This document shows positions 24,465 through 34,800 of a stretch of 64,000 nucleotides of DNA, in pieces. How positions within the stretch are numbered: position 1 is the first letter of the stretch; every line of letters starts with the position of its first letter. Origin of the DNA: Qipengyuania gaetbuli (GTDB taxonomy: Bacteria; Pseudomonadota; Alphaproteobacteria; Sphingomonadales; Sphingomonadaceae). The translations under genes and the position numbers were made by a program. The notes under the pieces were generated by a model. The model was not told where the DNA came from and did not search any database. It saw only the letters and a program-made list of their open reading frames with translations. The stretch covers positions 770,501-834,500 of the forward strand of contig NZ_JAIVLR010000002.1 in NCBI RefSeq assembly GCF_020524765.1. Reading direction: 5' to 3'.

Positions 24465-25316
24465 CTAGCCGATATTGGTGATGGCGTCGCATTGCCTGTC
24501 GTCGCCCTGCAGGCCGAGGCGGAGCGCCTGGCTACGCTGGGCGCTGGTGCCGTGGGTGAAGTTCTCCGAACTCACGCGGCCCTTGGTCAGCGTGTCGTCG
24601 CCGATGGCGGCGGCGGCCTGCATCCCTTCCTCGATGTCGCCCGGATCGATGAGATTGCGGTTCTTGCCCGCCCATACGCCGGCATAGCAGTCGGCCTGCA
24701 ATTCCATGAGGACGGACAGCTGGTTCGCCTGGCGCGGATTGGCCTGCTGGTACGACCGGATCTGCTGCGAGATGCCCGTAATGGTCTGAATATGGTGCCC
24801 GTATTCATGGGCGATCACGTAATAGCGCGCGAAATCGCCGCGATTGCCCGACATCTGCGCCAGCTGGTCGTAGAAATTCACGTCGATGTAGATGCGCTGG
24901 TCGGCCGGGCAATAGAACGGACCCATGCCGACCGAACCCCTGCCACACCCCGTGCTGAAGCTCTCGCTGGTGGCAAAGCGTAGCCCCGGCTGCTGGAACT
25001 GGTCGCCGTAGCCCTGTTGCTGGAAGGTCTGCTGCCAGGTTTCGTTGAGCGACAGCAGCGCATTGCACGTCTCGGTCGCGTACTGGTTGGAGGAGCAGAT
25101 CGCGTCCTCGTCCTCGTTCGTCGGTGCCTGCGCGACCTGGCCCTGCTGCATGCCTTCTACCGTCGCGGCGGTCTGCATCGGGTCGAGGCCGAACACGAAA
25201 TAGCCCAGCGCGGCAATGATGATCGTCCCGCACCCGATACCGCCCGCCTTGCCGACGCCTCCGCCACCCGTGGTTCCGACGTCGATCCTGCTGGTATCGA
25301 ATGGATTGAGCCGCAT
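24465..25316 (-). CDS. Neutral zinc metallopeptidase (YpfJ family)
   Basis: 283 residues of the PF04228 putative neutral zinc metallopeptidase family. It begins MRLNPFDTSRIDVG, then a glycine-rich stretch and one transmembrane helix (about 26-46), leaving the rest in the periplasm. GCGRGSVGMGPFYCP and IYIDVNFYDQL are family hallmarks. The zinc site is HEYGHH (His170, Glu171, His174), with a later glutamate in LMELQADCYAG as third ligand. Substrates of this family are unknown. The gene runs convergent to creD and is followed by a shared strong terminator; its start faces bdhA across 77 bp. Confidence 0.9.
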   Translation of the reverse strand: MRLNPFDTSRIDVGTTGGGGVGKAGGIGCGTIIIAALGYFVFGLDPMQTAATVEGMQQGQVAQAPTNEDEDAICSSNQYATETCNALLSLNETWQQTFQQQGYGDQFQQPGLRFATSESFSTGCGRGSVGMGPFYCPADQRIYIDVNFYDQLAQMSGNRGDFARYYVIAHEYGHHIQTITGISQQIRSYQQANPRQANQLSVLMELQADCYAGVWAGKNRNLIDPGDIEEGMQAAAAIGDDTLTKGRVSSENFTHGTSAQRSQALRLGLQGDDRQCDAITNIG

Positions 25317-25393
25317 TCATGCCTCCCCGAGATTGACCGTGCCGCGCTCCTGCGCGATGGCACCTATGCCTAACACAACACTTGAGGCCAGAA

Positions 25394-26149
25394 ATGTTTC
25401 TCGAAGGAAAGCGCGCACTTGTAACCGGATCGACCAGCGGCATCGGCCTCGCCATCGCGCGGGCGCTTGCGGCGGAAGGAGCAGAGGTCGTCCTCAACGG
25501 GTTCGGCGACGCAGACGAAATCGCGAAACTGTGCGCGGAACTGGGTGCGACCCACTCCGGCGCGGACCTCACCGATGTCGCCCAGATCGAGGCGATGATG
25601 GCCGTTAGCGGCGGCATCGACATCCTCGTCAACAATGCCGGGCTCCAGCATGTCGCCCCGGTGGAGGACTTCCCGGTGGCGAAGTGGGACACGATCGTCG
25701 CGCTGAACCTCACGGCCGCCTTCCACACCACGCGACTTGCCGTGCCGCACATGAAGGCCAAGGGTTGGGGACGCATCATCAATACCGCCAGCGCCCATTC
25801 CAAGGTCGCGAGCCCTTTCAAGAGCGCCTACAATGCGGCCAAGCACGGGCTCGACGGCTTCACCAAGACGATCGCGCTGGAACTGGCGGCAGACGGCATC
25901 ACCGCGAACTGCATCAGCCCCGGCTATGTCTGGACCCCGCTGGTCGAAAACCAGATCCCCGACACGATGAAGGCCCGCGGCCTCACGCGCGACCAGGTCA
26001 TCAACGACGTGCTGCTGGTCAAGCAGGCGACCAAGAAGTTCGTCCAGCCCGAGGAAATCGGCGCGCTGGCCGTCTTCCTGTGCCGCACGGAGGCGCAGAA
26101 CGTCACCGGCGCGAACTGGAGCGTCGATGGCGGCTGGACGGCGGAGTAA
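25394..26149 (+). CDS. bdhA: 3-hydroxybutyrate dehydrogenase
   Basis: 251-residue SDR enzyme interconverting (R)-3-hydroxybutyrate and acetoacetate with NAD, used in polyhydroxybutyrate or ketone-body use. It has the cofactor site TGSTSGIGLAIA, NNAG, the catalytic Ser in TASAHSKVASP and YNAAKHG (Tyr-x-x-x-Lys). The C-terminal segment CISPGYVWTPLVENQIP with the insertion VINDVLLVKQATKKFVQPEE distinguishes BdhA from general SDRs. The ATG at 25394 has GAGG 7 nt upstream; a TTG 12 nt earlier is less likely. It stands alone, 75 nt before guaB. Confidence 0.9.
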   Translation: MFLEGKRALVTGSTSGIGLAIARALAAEGAEVVLNGFGDADEIAKLCAELGATHSGADLTDVAQIEAMMAVSGGIDILVNNAGLQHVAPVEDFPVAKWDTIVALNLTAAFHTTRLAVPHMKAKGWGRIINTASAHSKVASPFKSAYNAAKHGLDGFTKTIALELAADGITANCISPGYVWTPLVENQIPDTMKARGLTRDQVINDVLLVKQATKKFVQPEEIGALAVFLCRTEAQNVTGANWSVDGGWTAE

Positions 26150-27688
<1,539 letters not shown>

Positions 27689-27691
27689 GCC

Positions 27692-28873
27692 ATGACTCCC
27701 GCAGCGCGGGTCCAGACCGCCATCGAGCTGCTCGATGCGATCATCGCCTCGGCGCGCGCCAAGGGTGCGCCGGCCGACCGCATCCTGGCGGAATGGTTTC
27801 GCAACAACCGCTTTGCCGGGTCGAAGGACCGCCGCGCCATCCGCGAACTGGTGTTTGCGGCGATCCGTGCCTGCGGTCCGGTTCCGGACACGGGCAGGGC
27901 GGCCATGCTGCGGCTTGCGCAGCAGGACCCGAGCCTGTCGGCCCTGTTCGACGGTTCGCAATACGGTCCAGCGATGCTGGGCGAGGGCGAGCCTGTCGCA
28001 GAAGGCGGCGTGGCGCCGCGCTGGCTGACTGACCGCCTCGACCGATCGGGCGTCGACGGAGAAGAGGCCACAGCGCTGCTTGGCCGTGCGCCGCTCGACA
28101 TCAGGGTGAACACGCTGAAGGCGGAGCGCGCGACACTTTCGCTCCCCGCACCGGCCGAGCCGACTGCCGCGCCGCAGGGCCTGCGTTTCGAACCTGGCAC
28201 GCAGGTCGAGCAATGGGCCGAATGGCGCGAAGGCAAGGTCGAGATCCAGGACACGGGATCGCAGATGGCCTGTCTCGCGGTCGGCGCCGAGCCGGGCGAG
28301 ACGGTCATCGACCTGTGCGCAGGCGGCGGGGGCAAGACGCTGGCGCTTGCCGCTGCGATGAACAATCTCGGGCGGCTGGTGGCGAGCGATACGGACCGCA
28401 ACCGCATGTCGGTGCTCGCTCCGCGGGCCGAGCGCGCAGGCGCGAAGAATATCGAGACACGGCTCCTCAACCCGGGACGCGAAATGGAAGCGCTGGCGGA
28501 CCTCGCCGGCCAGGCCGATGAGGTGCTCATCGATGCGCCGTGCTCCGGCACGGGCACATGGCGGCGCAATCCCGAAGCGCGCTGGCGGCTCGACGACAAG
28601 GAACTGGAGCGGCTCACCGCTATCCAGTCGCGCTTGCTCGATATCGCTGCCGGTTTGCTCAAACCGGGAGGCAGGCTGGTCTATGTCACCTGTTCGCTGC
28701 TCGACGAGGAAGGGGCAGGGCAGTTCGACGCCTTCCTCGCGCGCACCGGGGACTTCCGTGCGGTCATTCCGGAGCTACCGGCAGGTCGTCAGCGCGGGCA
28801 CGGAATCCGGCTCACGCCGTTCCATGACGGGACCGATGGATTTTTCATCGCCCGTGCAGAAAAGTCGTGTTAG
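27692..28873 (+). CDS. RsmB/NOP-family RNA 5-methylcytosine methyltransferase
   Basis: 393-residue SAM-dependent enzyme methylating C5 of cytosine in RNA, probably 16S rRNA. The N-terminus is helical like RsmB (NusB-like region), and the catalytic domain begins near residue 180: DTGSQMACLAVGA, the SAM motif VIDLCAGGGGKTLALAA, DAPCSGTGTWRRNP with the first cysteine, and VYVTCSLLDEEG with the catalytic cysteine. The C-terminus GTDGFFIARAEK is typical. It follows guaB by 3 nt. RsmB identity (m5C967) is inferred from family; the length is a little short. Confidence 0.85.
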   Translation: MTPAARVQTAIELLDAIIASARAKGAPADRILAEWFRNNRFAGSKDRRAIRELVFAAIRACGPVPDTGRAAMLRLAQQDPSLSALFDGSQYGPAMLGEGEPVAEGGVAPRWLTDRLDRSGVDGEEATALLGRAPLDIRVNTLKAERATLSLPAPAEPTAAPQGLRFEPGTQVEQWAEWREGKVEIQDTGSQMACLAVGAEPGETVIDLCAGGGGKTLALAAAMNNLGRLVASDTDRNRMSVLAPRAERAGAKNIETRLLNPGREMEALADLAGQADEVLIDAPCSGTGTWRRNPEARWRLDDKELERLTAIQSRLLDIAAGLLKPGGRLVYVTCSLLDEEGAGQFDAFLARTGDFRAVIPELPAGRQRGHGIRLTPFHDGTDGFFIARAEKSC

Positions 28874-28930
28874 CCTTTGGAAATGGCCGATCTGCGCCCA
28901 TCAGTGAACCGGTCCCTTACGGAGACAATC

Positions 28931-29437
28931 ATGCGTTTTGCCCCCGCCGCTAGTGCCCTGTCGCTTGCCTTCGCACTCACGGCCAGCGTCAGCTGGGGTA
29001 ACGAACGCAATCCCGAACCGCGGGCCGGCGTGCTGATCGCTCAGGGGCAGGCTGCTCTCGAAGCAGGCGACACGCAGGGCGCGATCGACGCGTTCGAAGC
29101 GGCGCTGGCGGTGGACCCGGGTCACACGCCGATCTTCATCCGCCTTGCAGAAGCGGCTCGTGCCGAAAACCTTCAGGGCAAGGCGATCCGCTATTACCGC
29201 GAAGCGCTGGACCGCGATCCCAAGAACCTTGCCGCGCTTGCGGGAGAAGGGGCTGCGCTTGCCGAAAAGGGCGCGGTCGAAAAGGCACGCGCCAAGCTTG
29301 CCGAAGTCCGCTCGCTGTGCGGCGACAGCTGCGCTGAAACGCAGCGCCTGACTGCGGCAATCGCCGCCGGTCCGCGCACGCCGGTCTTGACCGCCGAAGC
29401 CAAGCTGCCCGACGCGCAGCCGGTCCAGTCGAACTAG
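28931..29437 (+). CDS. Secreted TPR-repeat protein
   Basis: 168 residues with a Sec signal (MRFAPAASALSLAFALTASVSWG). The mature part contains about three tetratricopeptide repeats: AALEAGDTQGAIDAFEAAL, RLAEAARAENLQGKAIRYY and GEGAALAEKGAVEKARAKL. Such modules mediate protein-protein contacts; a periplasmic location follows from the signal. The ATG at 28931 has GGAG 7 nt upstream. The gene follows the methyltransferase by 57 nt and converges with rppH across only 4 nt. Partner unknown. Confidence 0.82.
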   Translation: MRFAPAASALSLAFALTASVSWGNERNPEPRAGVLIAQGQAALEAGDTQGAIDAFEAALAVDPGHTPIFIRLAEAARAENLQGKAIRYYREALDRDPKNLAALAGEGAALAEKGAVEKARAKLAEVRSLCGDSCAETQRLTAAIAAGPRTPVLTAEAKLPDAQPVQSN

Positions 29438-29441
29438 ACGT

Positions 29442-29915
29442 TCAGACCAGTTCGCGGAAGGCTTCGACCACCGCGCGATAAACCCGCTTCTTGAACGGGA
29501 CGATCAGCTCCGGCAGCTGGTCGGGCTCGGCCCATTTCCAGTCGCAGAATTCGGGCGGATCATGCGCCTCCAGGTCGATGTCGGCATCCTCCCCGGAAAA
29601 CCGGGCGAGGAACCAGACCTGTTCCTGTCCGCGATACTTGCCGCCCCACAGCTTGCCGATGAGTTCTTCCGGCAGGTCGTAGCGCACGGGCTCCTTCATC
29701 CGGTCGATGATCGCCACGTGTTCAGCGCGCGCGCCGGTTTCCTCGGCCAGTTCGCGCAGCGCCGCTTCGTGAAGGTCCTCGCCCTCGTCGACGCCGCCCT
29801 GCGGCATCTGCCACCAGTCACCTTCCTTGTTGTCGATCCGCCGGCCCACGAAAACGCGTCCGTGTCCATTAACCAGCATCACGCCCACACAGGGCCGGTA
29901 GCCGAGTTCGCTCAC
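29442..29915 (-). CDS. rppH: RNA pyrophosphohydrolase (Nudix)
   Basis: 157-residue cytoplasmic enzyme removing pyrophosphate from the 5' end of mRNAs, which triggers decay. It has the RppH start LGYRPCVGVMLVN, DWWQMPQGGVDEGE and the complete Nudix box GX5EX7REUXEEXGU (GGVDEGEDLHEAALRELAEE), then YDLPEELIGKLWGGKYRGQE typical of RppH. The start is a GTG at 29915 with GGAG 8 nt upstream, overlapping the previous stop as GTGA. The coupling to an esterase-like gene is probably of no functional meaning. Confidence 0.93.
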   Translation of the reverse strand: MSELGYRPCVGVMLVNGHGRVFVGRRIDNKEGDWWQMPQGGVDEGEDLHEAALRELAEETGARAEHVAIIDRMKEPVRYDLPEELIGKLWGGKYRGQEQVWFLARFSGEDADIDLEAHDPPEFCDWKWAEPDQLPELIVPFKKRVYRAVVEAFRELV

Positions 29916-30862
29916 CTGTATCGCTCCACCATCAGCTTGATTGCATCGAGGAAGGCATCGAGATCCTTCTGCCCGCTCGGTATAGCCTTTCTCAGCGTGG
30001 TAAAGCCGTGAATGATACCGGGGAACTCGAGATAGACGACCTCGGTACCCTGCTTGATCAGGTGGGCGGCGTATTCGCGGCCCGAATCGCGCAGCGGGTC
30101 GAGACCGGCGGTGCAGACCACAGTCGGAGGCGTATTGCTGCAATCGCCGACCATCGGGGTATGCCGCGGGTCGCCGGCATCGCCGCCATACTGGTCGGTG
30201 AACCACGCCATGGCCGCGCGGGTCAGCAGGAACCCCTCGGCAAAGTCTCGCAGAGAGCTGTGGTGCGTCGTGTCGCTCGCCACCGGATAGATCGGCGCCT
30301 GGACGATCACGGGCACCTTGGCCGGTTCGTTGACCAGCTGGTTGGTGGTGACGATCGTCAAATTGCCGCCAGCGCTATCGCCGGTGATGACGAGGCCGGT
30401 AATCTCGCGCCCCAGTTCGGCAGGCGAGGCCGCGACCCAGCGCGCGGCCGCCTCGCAATCGTCGGGTGCGGCGGGGAAGGGGTGTTCGGGCGCAAGCCGG
30501 TAATCGACCGACACGACCGGCAGGTCCAGCTGGTGGGCGATTTCGGTGCAGAGCGAATCGTAAACCTCGAGATCGCCGATCACGAAGCCGCCACCATGGA
30601 TGAAGATCACGCAGGGGCCGGCCTCGCGGCTGTCGCGCGGATCGTAGAAGCGCAGCGGGATGTCGCCGACCGGTCCCGGGCAGGTCAGGTCCTTGCGAAC
30701 GGCCATCGGGCGGGCGGGAGCTTCGGCGATCTGGCCCATGGCGCGCATCTGGTTGCGCCCTTCCACCGCGCCGACTTCCTCGACCCCCTTGCCACCGATC
30801 TGCTCGAGCATGTCGAGAAATCCACGCACATCGTCGCGCACGAAGTGTTCGGTATCGGCCAT
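29912..30862 (-). CDS. Alpha/beta hydrolase, hormone-sensitive lipase family
   Basis: 316-residue carboxylesterase-like protein without a signal peptide. The oxyanion motif HGGGFVIGD is near residue 90, the nucleophile elbow GDSAGGNL near 160, and a late Asp (TAGLDPLRDSG) and His (GIIHGFTTLR) complete the triad; VDYRLAPEHPFPAAPDD is the family hallmark. The natural substrate is probably a short-chain ester but is unknown. The ATG at 30862 has GGGAGAG upstream. First gene of a two-gene unit with rppH (GTGA overlap), divergent from korA. Confidence 0.9.
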   Translation of the reverse strand: MADTEHFVRDDVRGFLDMLEQIGGKGVEEVGAVEGRNQMRAMGQIAEAPARPMAVRKDLTCPGPVGDIPLRFYDPRDSREAGPCVIFIHGGGFVIGDLEVYDSLCTEIAHQLDLPVVSVDYRLAPEHPFPAAPDDCEAAARWVAASPAELGREITGLVITGDSAGGNLTIVTTNQLVNEPAKVPVIVQAPIYPVASDTTHHSSLRDFAEGFLLTRAAMAWFTDQYGGDAGDPRHTPMVGDCSNTPPTVVCTAGLDPLRDSGREYAAHLIKQGTEVVYLEFPGIIHGFTTLRKAIPSGQKDLDAFLDAIKLMVERYR

Positions 30863-30998
30863 CGCTATTCTCTCCCATTCGTTTCGAATTGAGACTTAGC
30901 GCGTCGGCAGCGCTTTTCCACCGGGCTTTTTGGCGCTAGCAGAGAAACTTCATTGCGAGAGGAAGGGGCGGCTCCTAGGTGCCGCTCCGAACGGAAAA

Positions 30999-31017
30999 GC
31001 GCCGCCGGGTGCGGCGC
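30999..31017 (+). promoter_or_regulatory. Hairpin in the korA leader
   Basis: GCGCCGC (30999-31005) and GCGGCGC (31011-31017) form a perfect 7-bp stem with a 5-nt loop, 20 nt before the korA ATG; a smaller stem GCGGC/GCCGC (30968-30972 with 30981-30985) is just upstream. No T-run follows. Possibly an mRNA leader structure; no ligand class recognised. Confidence 0.3.
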
Positions 31018-31036
31018 GCGACAAGGATAAGATTGG

Positions 31037-32986
31037 ATGGCAACAGCCGCTCCCGATAGCGTCGGCTCGCCGCAGGACGGCATCCCCGCAAGCCCCGAAG
31101 CCATCGTGGTCCGGTTCGCCGGCGACTCCGGCGACGGCATGCAGCTCACAGGGGGGCAGTTCACGCTGTCGACCGCGCTGGCCGGCAACGACCTCGCCAC
31201 GTTCCCGGATTTCCCGGCCGAAATCCGCGCGCCGCAGGGCACACTGTTCGGGGTTTCGGCCTTCCAGATCAATTTCGGCAGCCGCGAGATCAATACGGCG
31301 GGTGACGCTCCCGACGTGCTGGTCGCGATGAACCCGGCCGCGCTCAAGGTGAACCTCGCCGCGCTGAAGCCGGGCGGGCTGATCATCGCGGACACCGGCG
31401 CCTTCACCAAGCGCAACCTCGACAAGGCGCATTACGATGCGAACCCGCTCGAGGATGGCAGCCTTGCCAAGTACGACGTGCTGGCCTTCGACATCAGCGA
31501 AAAGACCATCGAGGCGGTGAAGCCCTACGGCCTCGGCAACAAGGATGCGCTGCGGTCCAAGAACATGTGGACGCTCGGCCTTGCGCTGTGGATGTTCGAC
31601 CGCGACCGCGCGCCGATCCATGACTGGCTGCGCGCCAAGTTCAAGTCGAAGCCCGACATCGCCGATGCAAACATCGCTGCGCTCGATGCCGGCCATGCCT
31701 ATGGCGAAACCGCCGAGCTGGCAGGTCCGCTGAAGCAGGTCCATGTCGATCCGGTACCCAGCGCGCCGGGCCTCTATCGCACCGTCACCGGCGCCGAAGC
31801 GGTCAGCCTGGGTCTCGTTGCGGGCGCACAATTGGCTGAACTGCCGATGTTCTTCGGCGGCTACCCGATCACGCCTGCATCCGCGATTTTGCACCACCTT
31901 GCCCGGCTCAAGGAATTCGGCGTCACGACCTTCCAGGCGGAAGACGAGATCGCCGCGATCTGTGCCGCCATCGGGGCGAGCTATGCCGGCCAGCTGGGCG
32001 TCACTTCGTCGTCGGGTCCCGGCATCGCGCTGAAGGGCGAGGCGATGGGCCTTGCCATCATGACCGAACTGCCGCTGGTGATCGTCAATTCGCAGCGCGG
32101 CGGTCCGTCGACCGGCCTGCCGACCAAGACCGAGCAGAGCGATCTCTACCAGGCCGTCTATGGCCGCAACGGCGACGCGCCGATGCCGGTTATTGCCGCG
32201 CGCAGCCCGTCCGATGCGTTCGAAGTCGCGATCGAGGCTTGCCGCATCGCGGTCGAGTACATGACGCCCGTCATGCTGCTGACCGACGGCTACATCGCCA
32301 ATGCCGCCGAGCCGTGGAAGGTGCCGGATCCGGCCGACTACGCGCCGTTCCCGGCCAAGTTCCTCGAAGAGAAGAACGACGGCGACCGCCTGCTTCCCTA
32401 CAAGCGCGACGAGAAGGGCGCACGCCCTTGGATCAAGCCCGGCACGCCCGGACTGATGCACCGCATCGGCGGGATCGAGAAGCACGAGCTGACCGGGAAT
32501 ATCGACTATTCGCCCGACAACCACCAGCGCATGACCGACCTGCGCAAGGGCAAGGTCGACGGCGTCGCCGTGCCCGACCAGGACGTCTGCCTCGGCAATA
32601 CGAAGGGCAAGCTCGCCGTGGTCGGCTGGGGTTCGACCTTCGGCCCGATCCACCGCGCGGTCGACAATTCGATCCGAAAGGGCCTCGACGTCAGCCACAT
32701 CCACGTGCGCCACATCTGGCCGCTGCCGAAGAACCTCGGTGATTTGCTGCGCGGTTTCGACCACGTGCTGGTGCCGGAAATGAACACCGGCCAGTTCAAG
32801 ACCGTGCTGCGCGACCAATACCTGATCGACGCCCAGCCGCTGACCAAGACCAGCGGCCAGCCGTTCCAGATCGCCGAACTCGAAGCCGAGATCGCCAAGT
32901 TCTTCGACGGCGTCCCAGGCAACGAAGGCGGGCAGGTTCCCGCCAACGACCAGCAGCTTCCCAGCACCGAAGGAGGTGCAGAATGA
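31037..32986 (+). CDS. korA: 2-oxoacid:acceptor oxidoreductase, alpha (fused gamma-alpha) subunit
   Basis: 649-residue subunit of a CoA-dependent 2-oxoacid:ferredoxin oxidoreductase, probably using 2-oxoglutarate. The N-terminal ~200 residues are the gamma domain (VVRFAGDSGDGMQLTGGQF), joined to the alpha (pyrimidine-binding) domain with GGYPITPASAIL, QAEDEIAAICAAIGASYAG and SSSGPGIALKGEA. This fused form, with a separate beta gene, is the KorAB arrangement of Mycobacterium and many aerobes. ATG at 31037 with AAGGATA 8 nt upstream. The last bases overlap korB (ATGA). No ferredoxin gene is adjacent, so the electron acceptor is encoded elsewhere. Confidence 0.92.
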   Translation: MATAAPDSVGSPQDGIPASPEAIVVRFAGDSGDGMQLTGGQFTLSTALAGNDLATFPDFPAEIRAPQGTLFGVSAFQINFGSREINTAGDAPDVLVAMNPAALKVNLAALKPGGLIIADTGAFTKRNLDKAHYDANPLEDGSLAKYDVLAFDISEKTIEAVKPYGLGNKDALRSKNMWTLGLALWMFDRDRAPIHDWLRAKFKSKPDIADANIAALDAGHAYGETAELAGPLKQVHVDPVPSAPGLYRTVTGAEAVSLGLVAGAQLAELPMFFGGYPITPASAILHHLARLKEFGVTTFQAEDEIAAICAAIGASYAGQLGVTSSSGPGIALKGEAMGLAIMTELPLVIVNSQRGGPSTGLPTKTEQSDLYQAVYGRNGDAPMPVIAARSPSDAFEVAIEACRIAVEYMTPVMLLTDGYIANAAEPWKVPDPADYAPFPAKFLEEKNDGDRLLPYKRDEKGARPWIKPGTPGLMHRIGGIEKHELTGNIDYSPDNHQRMTDLRKGKVDGVAVPDQDVCLGNTKGKLAVVGWGSTFGPIHRAVDNSIRKGLDVSHIHVRHIWPLPKNLGDLLRGFDHVLVPEMNTGQFKTVLRDQYLIDAQPLTKTSGQPFQIAELEAEIAKFFDGVPGNEGGQVPANDQQLPSTEGGAE

Positions 32987-34017
32987 ACGCCCCTGCCAAA
33001 TTCGAGACCACGCTCAAGGACTGGGAAACCGACCAGGAGGTCCGCTGGTGCCCCGGTTGCGGCGACTATGCCATCCTGAAGGCAGTGCAGCGCACGTTGC
33101 CGCAGCTTGGCGCGAACCCGGCCAACACCTGCTTCATCAGCGGCATCGGCTGTTCGAGCCGGTTTCCCTATTACATGGAAACCTACGGCTTCCACACGAT
33201 CCACGGCCGCGCACCGGCGTTCGCGACGGGGGCGAAGCTCGCCAATCCCGATCTCGACATCTGGCTGGTGACCGGTGACGGCGACGGCCTGTCCATCGGC
33301 GGCAACCACCTGATGCACGTGCTGCGCCGTAACGTGAACATGCAGATCATGCTGTTCAACAACGAGATCTACGGCCTCACCAAAGGCCAGTACTCGCCCA
33401 CCAGCCGCGAAGGCACCAAGTCGCCTTCGACCCCGCTGGGCAGCGTCGACCATCCCGCCCGCCCGGCTGCTTTCGCGCTGGGTGCAGGCGCGCGCTTCGT
33501 CGGCCGCGGCTTCGACGTGTCGAAGAACCTGCCCGACGTGCTGATGGCGGCCCATGCCCACCAGGGCGCGGCCTTCATCGAGATTTTCCAGAACTGCATC
33601 GTCTACAACAAGGACGTGTTCGACGATTTCGCCGCGCCCAAGGGTGCGGAAGACCGCCAGCTCTGGCTCGAAAACGGCAAGCCCATGCTGTTTGCCGGCG
33701 ACACCAAGGGCATCACGCTCGACCGCGAGAAGCTGACGCTGGACGTGGTCGACGTGGTCGATGGCGACTGGGAGGCGGCAGGCGTGATCGTCCACGACGT
33801 CACCAACCGCTCGATCGCGCACATGCTGGTCGAAATGCCGTTCGGCCCGTTCCCGATGGCTCTCGGCGTGCTCTACGACGATCCGCGCCCGACTTTCGAA
33901 AGCGCCGTGATCGCAGAGCGTGAGCAGGCGAGCGCGGGCAAGGAAGCCAATCTCGCCAAACTGCTGGGCAAGGGCCAGACCTGGACCGTCAGCGGCACGG
34001 CGCAGGATCCGGTCTGA
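32983..34017 (+). CDS. korB: 2-oxoacid:acceptor oxidoreductase, beta subunit
   Basis: 344-residue thiamine-diphosphate and [4Fe-4S] subunit partnering KorA. Cluster cysteines are visible in WCPGCG (Cys23, Cys26), GIGCSS (Cys57) and NCIVYN (near 205). The ThDP motif is TGDGDGLSIGGNH followed by NNEIYGLTKGQYSPTS. The length and the C-terminal extension match KorB. It overlaps korA by 4 nt (ATGA). It ends convergent to the PAP2 gene with the two stop codons abutting in the palindrome TGATCA (34015-34020). Confidence 0.94.
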   Translation: MNAPAKFETTLKDWETDQEVRWCPGCGDYAILKAVQRTLPQLGANPANTCFISGIGCSSRFPYYMETYGFHTIHGRAPAFATGAKLANPDLDIWLVTGDGDGLSIGGNHLMHVLRRNVNMQIMLFNNEIYGLTKGQYSPTSREGTKSPSTPLGSVDHPARPAAFALGAGARFVGRGFDVSKNLPDVLMAAHAHQGAAFIEIFQNCIVYNKDVFDDFAAPKGAEDRQLWLENGKPMLFAGDTKGITLDREKLTLDVVDVVDGDWEAAGVIVHDVTNRSIAHMLVEMPFGPFPMALGVLYDDPRPTFESAVIAEREQASAGKEANLAKLLGKGQTWTVSGTAQDPV

Positions 34018-34731
34018 TCAGGCCGGGTCCTTGCCCGGCTGTTCCATCTTCCGCCTGTCCTGAAGCCTGGTCGCCACCAAGCCCATGGCGAGCGCCCATG
34101 CCGCGCCCACGGTCCACCCGCCGAGTACGTCGGTGGGATAATGCACGCCGAGATAGAGGCGGGTGAAGCCGATGGTCAGCACCAGCAGCGCCGCCACGCC
34201 GATGATGAAGAGCCGCGTCCGCCGTTCCTCGAAACTACGCGAAATCATCACGGCGAGCGTGAGATAGATGATCGCGCTGTTCATCGAATGGCCGCTCGGA
34301 AAACTGAGTGAGGTGACTTCCACCAGATGCGGCACCGCTTCGGGGCGCGCGCGGGCAAATAGCGCCTTCAGCAGCGCCCCGAACAGCGCGCCGCCGCCAG
34401 TGGCAAGCGCGGTGTAGAACGCCTGCCTCACGCGACCGCGCGTCAGGAGGAAAGCGACCGCAAGCGCGGACACCAGCGTCAGCACGGTCACGCCCCCCAA
34501 GGCCGTCAGGTCGCGCATGGCAGGCAGCAGCCAGTCCGGACCGATCGGTGTCGACAGGTCGCCGGGCGTGCGCAGCGCCCGCAGGAACCCCGTGTCGAAG
34601 GCCTTCGTCTCGCCTTCGGCCATCTCGTCGGCAAGGCTGATGAAGCCCGCTGTCAGCGCCGCGCCCAGCGCAAGGCCGATGAGGAGCTTCTGTTCGCGGT
34701 GAATGTATGTCTTCAGGCTGGAAAGCTGCAC
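34018..34731 (-). CDS. PAP2-family membrane phosphatase
   Basis: 237-residue inner-membrane protein with about six transmembrane helices and the three phosphatase motifs of the PAP2 family: KALFARARP, PSGHS (near residue 145) and RLYLGVHYPTDVLGG. Members dephosphorylate phosphatidate, undecaprenyl diphosphate or similar lipids at the periplasmic face; which one cannot be told. The start is a GTG at 34731 with AGAGGA 7 nt upstream; longer starts lack a ribosome site. It abuts korB at its end and is divergent from the DUF457 gene across 69 bp. Confidence 0.88.
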   Translation of the reverse strand: MQLSSLKTYIHREQKLLIGLALGAALTAGFISLADEMAEGETKAFDTGFLRALRTPGDLSTPIGPDWLLPAMRDLTALGGVTVLTLVSALAVAFLLTRGRVRQAFYTALATGGGALFGALLKALFARARPEAVPHLVEVTSLSFPSGHSMNSAIIYLTLAVMISRSFEERRTRLFIIGVAALLVLTIGFTRLYLGVHYPTDVLGGWTVGAAWALAMGLVATRLQDRRKMEQPGKDPA

Positions 34732-34800
34732 GGGAATTCCTCTAGGACGACCCGACCGCAACGAGCGAAGCTGCGGATATTTCCACGAAGGAGAGGTCGC

